Made by a program: the position numbers and the translations under genes. The notes beneath the pieces are model-generated. The model was not told the DNA's origin and searched no databases. It worked only from the letters and a program-made list of their open reading frames with translations. A stretch of DNA of 19,633 nt from JAAAPF01 sp964481035 (lineage in GTDB: Bacteria; Pseudomonadota; Alphaproteobacteria; Geminicoccales; Geminicoccaceae), in assembly GCA_964481035.1 (NCBI GenBank), contig CAYZSE010000053.1, positions 1-19,633 of the forward strand, written 5' to 3'. Below, one piece after another: positions 6,024-13,222 of this stretch (position 1 is its first letter; each line of letters opens with the position of its first letter).

Positions 6024-8204
6024 ATGGCCTATCAGCTGCAGATCCTTCACGCGTCGGACCAGGAGGCGGGCGTTCCGGCGCTCACCGACGCGATCGGCTT
6101 CTCGGCGGTGATGAACGCCCTCGACGACGACACCTTCGAGAACACCCTGCGGCTGACCTCCGGCGATCTATTCATCGCCGGTCCCTTCTTCTCGGCGAGC
6201 GGCGACGTCTACGAGGGGGGCGAGCCGGGCTACGCCGACATCCTGCTCCGGAACGCGCTCGGCTTCGACGTGGCGGCGGTCGGCAACCACGAGTTCGACG
6301 CCGTGATCACGCCGAACCCGGACGCCAGCGGTCCCGGTCTCGACGGGGCGGGCTATCCCGGCACGGCCTTCACCTTCCTCTCGGCCAACCTCGACTACAC
6401 CAACTCGCCGCTGAACGATTTCGTTGTCGAAGCCGGCGGCGCGCCCCTCCCCAACACGCTGACCCCGAGCGCGATCGCCGACGTCAACGGCGAAGAGATC
6501 GGCATCGTCGGCGCGGTCACGCCCTTTCTCGCCGACACCGCCAACATCGGCGGGGTCGAGCTGACGACGGGCGACATCACCAACGCGACGCCGATCGACG
6601 AGCAGGTCGCAGCGCTCGTCGAGGCCGTCGCGCCCGAGGTCGCGGCGATCGAGGGCGAAGGTGTCAACAAGATCATCTTGATGACGCATCTCCACGAGGC
6701 GGAGATCGAGCAGGCGCTCGCCGCGGCGCTCGGCGAGCAGGAGCTCGGCGTCGATATCCTCATCGGCGGCGGCTCGCACCGCGTGATGGCCTCGGGCGAC
6801 GGGGTGCCGCCCCTGGGCGAGGACGAGACGCAGCAGGAGAGCGACATCCTGCTGCAGCCCTACCCGCAGGAGTTCGAGGGCGTCTACTACGTGAATACCG
6901 GCTCGAACTACCGCTATCTGAGCCAGTTCGTGTCGACCTTCGACGACCAGGGCGTCATCATCGGGTTCGACGACGAGGCGAGCGGCACGTTCGCCACGGA
7001 CTTCGCCGGGATCGAGCGCCTCACCGGCGTCGACATCGAGACCCTCGAGGAGGTCAAGCCGCTCGCCGACTCGACCGTGGTCGAGGTCGTGGACGGCATC
7101 GTCGCCGCGGCCATTGCCCGTGCGCCGGTCGAGCAGTCCGTCTTCGGGCAGACGTCGCTGATCGCCCAGCCCGGCTTCGTCGCGCTGTTCGACGCCGAGG
7201 CCCTCGCGCTCTTGGCCACCGTCGACGTCGGCAACCTGCCGGATCAGCTCACCTTCACCGCGGACGGCACCAAGCTGCTCGTCGCCGGCGAGGGCGAGAA
7301 GAACGAGGACAGCGAGCACGACAACAACCCGCTCGGCACCATCGCCGTCGTCGACGTGAGCGATCCCGCGGCCCCGACCGCGAAGATCCTCGACTTCACC
7401 GACTGCAACGGGCTCGAGGACATCGCGCGGGCGCAGGGCGTCCGCATCCAGCCGGGCGTGAGCTTCGAAGAGGACGCGGAGCCCGAGTACATCGCGGTGA
7501 GCCCCGACGGTGCGACCGCCTACGTCTCGCTGCAGGAGAACAACGCGCTCGGGGTGATCGACCTCGAGGCGCACGCGATCGTCGACGTCCTGCCGCTCGG
7601 TACCAGCGACTTCAGCGCCGAGAACGCGATCGACACCAACGACAACGGCGAGATCGACGTCCGCAACTTCCCCGGGCTGGTCGGTCTCAGGATGCCGGAC
7701 AGCATCGCCACCTTCGAGGCGAACGGCACGACCTACATCGCCACCGCCAACGAAGGGGACGGCCGCGGGTTCGACGAGGACCGCGTCGGCGACCTGATCG
7801 CCGACGGGCTGGTCGATGCGGCGCTGGTCGATGAGCTAAGCGCCGAGGGCCTCGTCGACGACAACTCCGAAACGGAGATCGGCATCGAGCGGCTCGAGGT
7901 CTCGACGATCGACGGCGACACCGACGGCGACGGCGACGGCGATATCGACGTGCTCAACGCCTTCTCGTCGCGCTCGTTCTCGATCTTCGACACCGAGGGC
8001 AACCTCGTCTTCGATTCGGGCGATCAGCTCGAGCGCTTTATCGCCGCCAACTTCCGGGAGCGCTTCAACGACGACGACGGCACGTCCGACGAGAACCGCT
8101 CCAACAACAAGGGCCCGGAGCCCGAGGCCATCGCCGTCGGCGAGATCGACGGCCGAACCTACGCATTCCTCGGCCTCGAGCGAGACAGCGGCATCGTAGT
8201 CTAG
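6024..8204 (+). CDS. N-terminal part of a broken phosphatase/beta-propeller protein, ended by an in-frame amber codon
   Basis: This open frame encodes 726 residues. Residues 1 to about 360 form a 5'-nucleotidase-type metallophosphatase, with ILHASDQEAG, TSGDLFIAG, GNHEFD, MTHLHEAEIE and IGGGSH. The frame then moves directly into a choice-of-anchor I type beta-propeller (PGFVALFDAEAL, DQLTFTADGTKLLVAGEGE, PEYIAVSPDGATAYVSLQENNALGVID). The second domain of 5'-nucleotidases, with its NGGGIR motif, is absent. Asp-rich stretches such as DTNDNGEID and DGDTDGDGDGDID resemble calcium-binding loops. No signal peptide is visible. The ATG at 6024 is chosen because homology begins there, although its ribosome site is weak. 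An alternative start at 5880 would overlap the previous gene. The frame ends in TAG at 8202-8204, inside the motif GIVV-stop-DVT, and the same reading frame continues beyond it. Confidence 0.85.
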   Translation: MAYQLQILHASDQEAGVPALTDAIGFSAVMNALDDDTFENTLRLTSGDLFIAGPFFSASGDVYEGGEPGYADILLRNALGFDVAAVGNHEFDAVITPNPDASGPGLDGAGYPGTAFTFLSANLDYTNSPLNDFVVEAGGAPLPNTLTPSAIADVNGEEIGIVGAVTPFLADTANIGGVELTTGDITNATPIDEQVAALVEAVAPEVAAIEGEGVNKIILMTHLHEAEIEQALAAALGEQELGVDILIGGGSHRVMASGDGVPPLGEDETQQESDILLQPYPQEFEGVYYVNTGSNYRYLSQFVSTFDDQGVIIGFDDEASGTFATDFAGIERLTGVDIETLEEVKPLADSTVVEVVDGIVAAAIARAPVEQSVFGQTSLIAQPGFVALFDAEALALLATVDVGNLPDQLTFTADGTKLLVAGEGEKNEDSEHDNNPLGTIAVVDVSDPAAPTAKILDFTDCNGLEDIARAQGVRIQPGVSFEEDAEPEYIAVSPDGATAYVSLQENNALGVIDLEAHAIVDVLPLGTSDFSAENAIDTNDNGEIDVRNFPGLVGLRMPDSIATFEANGTTYIATANEGDGRGFDEDRVGDLIADGLVDAALVDELSAEGLVDDNSETEIGIERLEVSTIDGDTDGDGDGDIDVLNAFSSRSFSIFDTEGNLVFDSGDQLERFIAANFRERFNDDDGTSDENRSNNKGPEPEAIAVGEIDGRTYAFLGLERDSGIVV
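7911..7949 (+). repeat. Asp/Gly-coding tandem hexamers (calcium-binding-like loop)
   Basis: Short GACGGC-type units encode DGDTDGDGDGDID inside the beta-propeller. The alternating Asp-x-Asp-x-Asp pattern resembles the calcium loops of dockerin and thrombospondin type-3 repeats. A related loop, DTNDNGEID, lies near 7630-7660. This suits an extracellular calcium-stabilised protein. Confidence 0.55.
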
Positions 8205-8207
8205 GAC

Positions 8208-10130
8208 GTGACGGCTCCGGCCGCCGCCTTCCTCGTCGACTACATCGAGCCCGCGTTCGTAGATCTCACGCCCGAGGGTGAGGTGGCCCGCCAGAGCCCC
8301 GAGGTCATCACCTTCATCCCGGCCGAGGAGAGCCTGACGGACAAGGCGCAGATCGCCGTCGCCTACGAGATCTCCGGCACGACGATCGTCTACGATCTCG
8401 ACGCCCCGACGAGCGTCGGTGCGCTCCAGGGCCGCGGCCACGTCTCGCCGCTCGCGGGTGAGGCGGTGAAGGTCCCGGGCATCGTCACCGCGGTCGACAG
8501 CAACGGCTTTTATCTCCAAGACCCGGTCGGCGATGGCGACGATCGCACCTCCGACGCCGTCTTCGTCTTCACCCGCAGCGCGCCGGAGGTGGCGGTAGGT
8601 GATCGAGTCCTCGAAGACGGTACCGTCTCCGAATTCACGCCCGGCAGTGCCTCGACGCGGAACCTGTCGACGACGCAGATCAGCGAGGTCACCGAGATCA
8701 AGGTGCTGGCGAGCGGCCAGCCCCTGCCCGCGCCGGTCGAGATCGGCGGGGACGGCCGGGTGCCGCCGAGCGAGACCATCGACGACGACGCCTTCACCAG
8801 CTTCGATGCGAGCGAGGACGGCATCGACTTCTTCGAGAGCCTCGAGGGCATGCGGGTCACGGCGAAGGACGCGGTCGCCGTCGCCGGGACCAACCGCTTC
8901 GGCGAGATCTTCACGGTCGTCGACATGGGCGCGGGTGCGACCGGCCTGAGCGAACGCGGCACGCTCAACCTCTCGCCCGACGACTTCAACCCGGAGCGCG
9001 TGCAGATCCAACGGGACAGCGGCGTGCTCGACTTCGCGCTGCCGGAGGTCGCGGTCGGGGCGGGTCTCGGCGACGTCACCGGTGTCGGCGGCTACGGCTT
9101 CGGCAACTTCGAGATCATCGTCACCGAGGACTTCTCAGGGCAGGTGGTCACGAGCGAGCTCGAGCCGGAGACGTCCGCGATCGCGGGCGGCACCGACACG
9201 TTCACGATCGCCACCTACAACGTCTTGAACCTCGACCCGAACGACGCCGACGGCGACACGGACGTCGCCGACGGTCGCTTCGGCCTCCTGGGCGAGCACA
9301 TCGCCTCGAACCTCGGCGCGCCGGCCGTGGTCGCGCTCCAGGAGGTCCAGGACAACAGCGGCAGCGACGACGACGGGACCGTCGCCGCCGACCAGACGTT
9401 GCAGACGCTGGTGGACGCGATCGCCGCCGCCGACGGTCCCGATTACGCCTTCATCGACAACACCTTCATCACCGACGGCCTGAGCGGCGGCCAGCCCGGC
9501 GGCAATATCCGCACGGCCTTCCTCTACGACCCCGGACGGGTCGAGCTCGTCGAGGGCTCGGTCCAGACGATCGGCGACCAGGATGCGGGCGAGCCCTTCG
9601 CCGGCGCGCGGCTTCCGCTCGTCGCAACCTTCGCCTTCGACGGCACCGAGATCACGGCGACCAACAACCACCTGAGCTCCAAGGGCGGCAGCGCGCCGAT
9701 CCTCGGGCTCGAGCAGCCCTCCGAGCGGCGCCAGGAGGATGTGGACGTCAACGGCAGCCTCGACGAGCGGCGCGTGCAGGCGGCCGCGGTGAAGGCGTTC
9801 GCCGACGGGCTCCTCGAGGAGGACCCCGACGCCGACGTCGTGATCCTCGGCGACTTGAACGAGTTCGAGTTCGTCTCGCCGGTGCTCGGCCTCGCCGGCG
9901 AGGGCTTCGCCAATCTCACCGACGAGATCGCCGAAGACGAGCGCTACACGTTCATCTTCCAGGGCAACTCGCAGTCCCTCGACCACATCCTGGCGAGGCG
10001 AGCCAGGCCCTCGCCGAGATGGCGGAGGTCGATATCGTCCACCTCAACGCCGAGTTCGCTGAGACCGCCACCCGGGCCTCGGATCACGACCCGGTGCTCG
10101 CGAGCTTCGCGCTGGGCGACGACGCGCTGA
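8208..10130 (+). CDS. C-terminal part of the broken gene: OB-like domain and ExeM/NucH-type endonuclease
   Basis: This frame encodes 640 residues and starts at a GTG four bases after the amber codon. No useful ribosome site precedes it, so translation would need reinitiation or read-through. The first about 65 residues finish the propeller (FIPAEESL, AYEISGTTIVYDL). Residues 75-330 look like the OB-fold region of extracellular nucleases (VKVPGIVTAVDSNGFYLQDP). From position 9200 an endonuclease/exonuclease/phosphatase domain follows, with ATYNVLNL, ALQEVQDN (catalytic Glu), NNHLSSKGG, GDLNEFEF and LDHIL. After LDHIL the frame is wrong: the last about 45 residues are Arg/Ser/Pro-rich noise. 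The catalytic SDHDPV motif lies in another frame at about 10078-10095. As it stands, the product lacks the essential histidine and should be inactive. Confidence 0.8.
   Translation: MTAPAAAFLVDYIEPAFVDLTPEGEVARQSPEVITFIPAEESLTDKAQIAVAYEISGTTIVYDLDAPTSVGALQGRGHVSPLAGEAVKVPGIVTAVDSNGFYLQDPVGDGDDRTSDAVFVFTRSAPEVAVGDRVLEDGTVSEFTPGSASTRNLSTTQISEVTEIKVLASGQPLPAPVEIGGDGRVPPSETIDDDAFTSFDASEDGIDFFESLEGMRVTAKDAVAVAGTNRFGEIFTVVDMGAGATGLSERGTLNLSPDDFNPERVQIQRDSGVLDFALPEVAVGAGLGDVTGVGGYGFGNFEIIVTEDFSGQVVTSELEPETSAIAGGTDTFTIATYNVLNLDPNDADGDTDVADGRFGLLGEHIASNLGAPAVVALQEVQDNSGSDDDGTVAADQTLQTLVDAIAAADGPDYAFIDNTFITDGLSGGQPGGNIRTAFLYDPGRVELVEGSVQTIGDQDAGEPFAGARLPLVATFAFDGTEITATNNHLSSKGGSAPILGLEQPSERRQEDVDVNGSLDERRVQAAAVKAFADGLLEEDPDADVVILGDLNEFEFVSPVLGLAGEGFANLTDEIAEDERYTFIFQGNSQSLDHILARRARPSPRWRRSISSTSTPSSLRPPPGPRITTRCSRASRWATTR
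9993..10002 (+). repeat. 5-bp tandem duplication GCGAG-GCGAG causing a frameshift
   Basis: Two adjacent copies of GCGAG lie directly after the LDHIL codons. Deleting either copy puts the downstream SDHDPV motif back in frame. This is typical of replication slippage. Confidence 0.75.
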
Positions 10131-10147
10131 TCGCCTAGTTGGGGTGC

Positions 10148-10184
10148 AGCGCGGCGCCGCCGACCGGCGCACCGGCGCCGCGCT
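10148..10184. terminator. Strong hairpin between convergent genes (likely bidirectional terminator)
   Basis: A perfect 12-bp stem pairs 10148-10159 with 10173-10184 around a 13-base loop. It lies between the end of the phosphatase-nuclease gene and the stop of pyrC, which point at each other. The stem is almost entirely G and C. There is no clear U-run on either side, so it may need Rho or act as an RNA-stabilising hairpin. Confidence 0.5.
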
Positions 10185-11224
10185 CACACCACCCGCCAGC
10201 CGACCTCCTCGCCGGCGAGGAACGGCCGTACCGCGCGGTCTTCGCCCGTGACGGGGATCGCCTCGGGCGGCGTCCAGGGCGCCTGCTGGAGGGTGACGCT
10301 GCCGGCGTTCGGCGGCAGCCCATAGAAGCGAGCACCGAAGCCGGCGGCAAAGTCGGCGAGCCGCTCGAGGCAGCCCATGTCGGCGAAGACCTGCGCGTAG
10401 GCCTCGAGCGCCACGGGCGCGGAGAAGACGCCGGCGCAGCCGCAGGGGTTCTCCTTGGCGTGGCGCGGGTGCGGGGCGCTGTCGGTGCCGAGGAAGAACT
10501 TGGGCGAGCCCCGGGCCACGACCCGGCGGATGGCGTCGCGGTCGGCCCGGGTCTTGAGGATCGGCAGGCAATAGAGGTGTGGGCGGATGCCGCCCACGAG
10601 CATGGCGTTCCGGTCGACCATCAAGTGCTGGGGTGTCACGGTCGCGGCCAGCCGGTCGTCGGCGGCCTCGACGAAGGCTACGGCGTGAGCCGAGGTGACG
10701 TGCTCGAGCACGATCCGCAGCGCGGGGAAGGCGCGGCGCAAGGGAGCCAGAACCTCGTCGACGAAGACCGCCTCGCGGTCGAAGACGTCGACCTCGGGCC
10801 GGGTCACCTCGCCGTGGATGCACAGCACCATGTCGATCGCCTGCATCCGCTCGAGCACGGGGTAGATGGCCCGGACGTCGCTCACGCCGGCGGCCGAGTT
10901 GGTCGTCGCGTGCGCCGGGTAGAGCTTGGCGGCGGTGAGCACGCCCTCGGCGTGGCCGCGGGTGAGGTCGTCGGCATCGGTCGCGTCGGTCAGATAGGCC
11001 GTCATCAGCGGCGTGAAGTCCGCGCCCTCGGGCAGGGCCTGGAAGATCCGCGCGCGGTAGGCCCGGGCGTCGGCCGTCGTGATCACCGGCGGCACCAGGT
11101 TGGGCATGACGATGGCACGGGCGAACACGCGCGCGGTGAAAGGCACGACGGCTTCCAGCATGGCGCCGTCGCGCAGGTGCAGGTGCAGGTCATCGGGTCG
11201 GGGCAGGCTCAAGGTGCGCGTCAT
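10184..11224 (-). CDS. pyrC: Dihydroorotase (class II, homodimeric type)
   Basis: This zinc enzyme closes carbamoyl aspartate to dihydroorotate, the third step of pyrimidine synthesis, in the cytoplasm. The 346-residue length matches the E. coli PyrC class. Metal ligands are all seen: His14 and His16 in DLHLHLRDG, the carbamylated Lys100 in AAKLYPAHATTNS, His137 in HGE, His175 in EHVTS and Asp248 in GTDSAPH. These are offset by two from E. coli PyrC. An AGGAG site lies about 7 bp before the ATG. It diverges from pyrE across a 238-bp gap that holds a large palindromic element. It converges on the phosphatase-nuclease gene. Confidence 0.97.
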   Translation of the reverse strand: MTRTLSLPRPDDLHLHLRDGAMLEAVVPFTARVFARAIVMPNLVPPVITTADARAYRARIFQALPEGADFTPLMTAYLTDATDADDLTRGHAEGVLTAAKLYPAHATTNSAAGVSDVRAIYPVLERMQAIDMVLCIHGEVTRPEVDVFDREAVFVDEVLAPLRRAFPALRIVLEHVTSAHAVAFVEAADDRLAATVTPQHLMVDRNAMLVGGIRPHLYCLPILKTRADRDAIRRVVARGSPKFFLGTDSAPHPRHAKENPCGCAGVFSAPVALEAYAQVFADMGCLERLADFAAGFGARFYGLPPNAGSVTLQQAPWTPPEAIPVTGEDRAVRPFLAGEEVGWRVV

Positions 11225-11297
11225 GGTCGTCTCCTCGCCGTCCGCCGCTACAGGGTGCCATGCAGCGATGCCACTGGCCTTAAGCCCTGCGCGCCGC

Positions 11298-11424
11298 TAG
11301 AGCGTTTCGCGAAATGCTTGACCATCCCGCACCCCCGCCCGGCCGCCCACGAAGTTACGCTGCCATGGGCGGCCGGGCGGGGGTGCGGGATGGGCGTAGA
11401 TCAACCTGACCGGGAAACGCTCTA
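11298..11424. repeat. 127-bp palindromic element with TA-flanked terminal repeats (MITE- or REP-like)
   Basis: The outer arms TAGAGCGTTTC (11298-11308) and GAAACGCTCTA (11414-11424) are perfect inverted repeats. Inside them, 11322-11349 and 11366-11393 form a perfect 28-bp GC-rich inverted repeat around a 16-base loop. The ends can be read as a TA dinucleotide followed by GAGCGTTTC, which fits the TA target duplication of IS630/Tc1-type miniature elements. The RNA from either strand would be one very stable hairpin. The element sits between the divergent pyrC and pyrE genes, ending 38 bp before the pyrE start. A decayed relative lies upstream of pyrD. It contains no gene. Confidence 0.8.
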
Positions 11425-11435
11425 ACCGTCGCACT

Positions 11436-11445
11436 GGCGTTACCG
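11436..11445 (+). promoter_or_regulatory. 10-bp sequence shared by the pyrE and pyrD leaders
   Basis: GGCGTTACCG occurs here, 17 bp before the pyrE start, and again at 17312-17321, 46 bp before the pyrD start. In both places it directly follows the palindromic element or its remnant. It may be part of a shared ancestral leader or a regulatory site. The evidence is only the match itself. Confidence 0.3.
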
Positions 11446-11462
11446 AAGAGCGGCTGCACCTG

Positions 11463-12125
11463 ATGTCCCAAACCAACGCCACGCGAACGGCGCGGATGCT
11501 CCTCGAGGTCGAGGCGGTGCTGTTCCGTCCCGATCCGCCCTTCGTCTTCACCTCGGGCTGGGCGAGCCCCGTCTACATCGACTGCCGCAAGCTCATCTCG
11601 TTCCCGCGGCTGCGCCAACGGCTGATGGCGATGGCGGCGGACCAGCTCGCCGACGAGGCGGGCGTCGAGGCCTTCGACGTGGTCGCCGGCGGCGAGACCG
11701 CGGGCATCCCCTTCGCCGCGTGGCTCGCCGACCGGCTCATGCTGCCGATGGTCTATGTCCGGAAGCAGCCCAAGGGCTTCGGGCGCAACGCCCGGATCGA
11801 GGGCGAGCTGCGCGAAGGCCAGCGGGTGCTCCTGGTGGAGGACCTGGCGAGCGACGGCCAGAGCAAGCTCGCCTTCGCCGACGCCTTGCGTGAGGCGGGC
11901 GCCGTCGTCGAGCACGCGCTCGTGCTCTTCTTCTACGACATCTATCCCGGCAGCCGGCAGACGCTGAGCGATGCCGGGCTCACCCTGCACGCGCTGGCGA
12001 CCTGGCGCGACGTGCTGGAGGCCGCGCGCGCCGAAGGCGCGTTCCCGCCCGACGTCCTCGACGAGGTGGCACGGTTCCTGGACGATCCGGTGAGCTGGTC
12101 GAAGGCGCACGGCGCGACCGGGTGA
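11463..12125 (+). CDS. pyrE: Orotate phosphoribosyltransferase
   Basis: This enzyme joins orotate to PRPP to give orotidine monophosphate, the fifth step of pyrimidine synthesis. The product is 220 residues. The PRPP-binding signature VLLVEDLASDGQSK is at residues 122-135. The flexible catalytic loop region around VRKQPKGFGRNARIEG (99-114) carries the expected lysines and arginine. The N-terminus contains FVFTSGWASPVYIDCR, typical of PyrE. The ATG at 11463 has only a weak upstream purine stretch (GAAGAG). The gene diverges from pyrC, and its leader contains the end of the palindromic element plus a GGCGTTACCG sequence also found before pyrD. The next gene, a TIM-barrel enzyme, begins 100 bp downstream on the same strand. 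Confidence 0.96.
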   Translation: MSQTNATRTARMLLEVEAVLFRPDPPFVFTSGWASPVYIDCRKLISFPRLRQRLMAMAADQLADEAGVEAFDVVAGGETAGIPFAAWLADRLMLPMVYVRKQPKGFGRNARIEGELREGQRVLLVEDLASDGQSKLAFADALREAGAVVEHALVLFFYDIYPGSRQTLSDAGLTLHALATWRDVLEAARAEGAFPPDVLDEVARFLDDPVSWSKAHGATG

Positions 12126-12225
12126 TGCGGCGCTTCGGCCCATCCGGCCGTCGTGACCGCGCCGCCGATTGCCCCGCACGGCGACCCGGGTTATGTCCGC
12201 GCGCGAGATCACGCGGGAGCGCAGC

Positions 12226-13125
12226 ATGGGCTCGAAGGTCGCCGGCTTCGGCTTCTCGACGATCCAGGGACGCGATCTCGCCGGGCTCGGCGAGGATCTG
12301 TCCCACATCGCCGCCGTCGGCGCCGGCTTCGCCGAGCTGTCGCTGTGCAGCATGGACCTGGTCGCGGCCGGACGGCCGCTGGTGGCCCGGGTCCGCGAGC
12401 TGGAGCGCATCACCGCCGGCCACAATCTCCGATACTCGGCGCACGGGCCGCTCGCCGCCAATTTCATGGACGCCCGCCACGAGGCCCTCTTTCGCCGCGC
12501 GGTCGAAGGCTACATCGAGGTCTGCGGCGCCGTCGGCGCCACGGTGCTCGTGCTGCATACGGGCATCGTGAGCCGCGAGCCGCGGGCCGCTCTCGACCAG
12601 GCCCACGCCCGCGAGCGCAGCGTGCTGCGGCATCTGGGCGATGTCGCCGCCCGCCACGAGGTGCGCCTCGCCGTCGAGACGCTGTTCGCCTTCGCGCCCG
12701 ACCGCTACACCGCGAGCCCGTCGCGGCTGGCCGCCGAGATCGCTGCGGTCGATCACCCCAACGTCACCGGCTGCCTCGACATCAGCCATGCGCGCCTGCA
12801 ATGCGCGCAACTGGGCCTCGATTTCGAGACCGAGGTCGCCGCCTTCGCGGCGGTCACCGGGCACGTCCACATCCACGACAGCTTCGGCCTGCCGGAAACG
12901 GTGCGCGGCTTCACCCAGTCGGAGAGCCTGGCCTTCGGTCAAGGCGACGTGCATCTGCCGCTCGGCCTCGGCGACATCCCCTTCGAGCGGCTCCTGTCGC
13001 GGCTGGCGGTTCGCGACGGCACGGCGATCATCTGCGAGATGCCACCGCATTTCCGCGGCGATCGCGGCCTTTGCGCCGAGCGCCTCGCGGTCTGGCTGCC
13101 GCTCATCGGCACGGCGGCGACATGA
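12226..13125 (+). CDS. Xylose-isomerase-like TIM-barrel protein (sugar phosphate isomerase/epimerase family)
   Basis: The 299-residue product looks like the AP endonuclease 2/xylose isomerase-like TIM barrel family, whose members are metal-dependent isomerases, epimerases or lyases acting on small sugars. Features seen are SAHGPLAANF, VLVLHTG, LAVETLF, TGCLDISHA, HVHIHDSFG and ICEMPP. These supply the Glu, Asp and His residues that normally bind the metal at the barrel mouth. I chose ATG at 12226 because a GGGAG site lies six bases upstream. ATG at 12193 would add 11 residues without a comparable site. The exact substrate cannot be named. The gene lies 100 bp after pyrE and may share its transcript. 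A small inverted repeat begins 30 bp after its stop. Confidence 0.82.
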   Translation: MGSKVAGFGFSTIQGRDLAGLGEDLSHIAAVGAGFAELSLCSMDLVAAGRPLVARVRELERITAGHNLRYSAHGPLAANFMDARHEALFRRAVEGYIEVCGAVGATVLVLHTGIVSREPRAALDQAHARERSVLRHLGDVAARHEVRLAVETLFAFAPDRYTASPSRLAAEIAAVDHPNVTGCLDISHARLQCAQLGLDFETEVAAFAAVTGHVHIHDSFGLPETVRGFTQSESLAFGQGDVHLPLGLGDIPFERLLSRLAVRDGTAIICEMPPHFRGDRGLCAERLAVWLPLIGTAAT

Positions 13126-13154
13126 CCAGAGCTTGTGCAGACGTACACGAGTTC

Positions 13155-13169
13155 GCTCAAGTGTTGAGC
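13155..13169. repeat. Short inverted repeat downstream of the TIM-barrel gene
   Basis: GCTCAA and TTGAGC pair around a GTG loop, 30 bp after the stop codon, and a TTTT run begins three bases later. It could be a weak terminator for the pyrE–isomerase transcript or a protein-binding site. The stem is only six pairs. Confidence 0.3.
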
Positions 13170-13222
13170 ACCTTTTGCGTCGGTGACGGCGGCCACGATC
13201 CTCGTCACGGCCCTCGCAGCCG

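Larger units (their letters stand above)
6024..10138 (+). pseudogene. Giant extracellular phosphatase–propeller–endonuclease gene with a nonsense codon and a 5-bp frameshift
   Basis: When two lesions are repaired, one protein of about 1,369 residues is read: metallophosphatase, choice-of-anchor I beta-propeller, OB-like domain, and an ExeM/NucH-type endonuclease/exonuclease/phosphatase domain. Lesion one is TAG at 8202-8204, where the family has Tyr or Phe (GI-V-[Y/F]-DVT). A single change from TAC or TAT explains it. Lesion two is GCGAG repeated in tandem at 9993-10002. Removing one copy restores LDHILASQALAEMAEVD and then SDHDPV, ending at TAG 10136-10138. The rest of the 4.1 kb has no other break and keeps protein-like codon use, so decay is recent or the lesions are sequence errors. 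Amber read-through cannot be excluded for the first lesion but would not cure the second. The intact product would degrade extracellular DNA and dephosphorylate the products. Confidence 0.8.
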
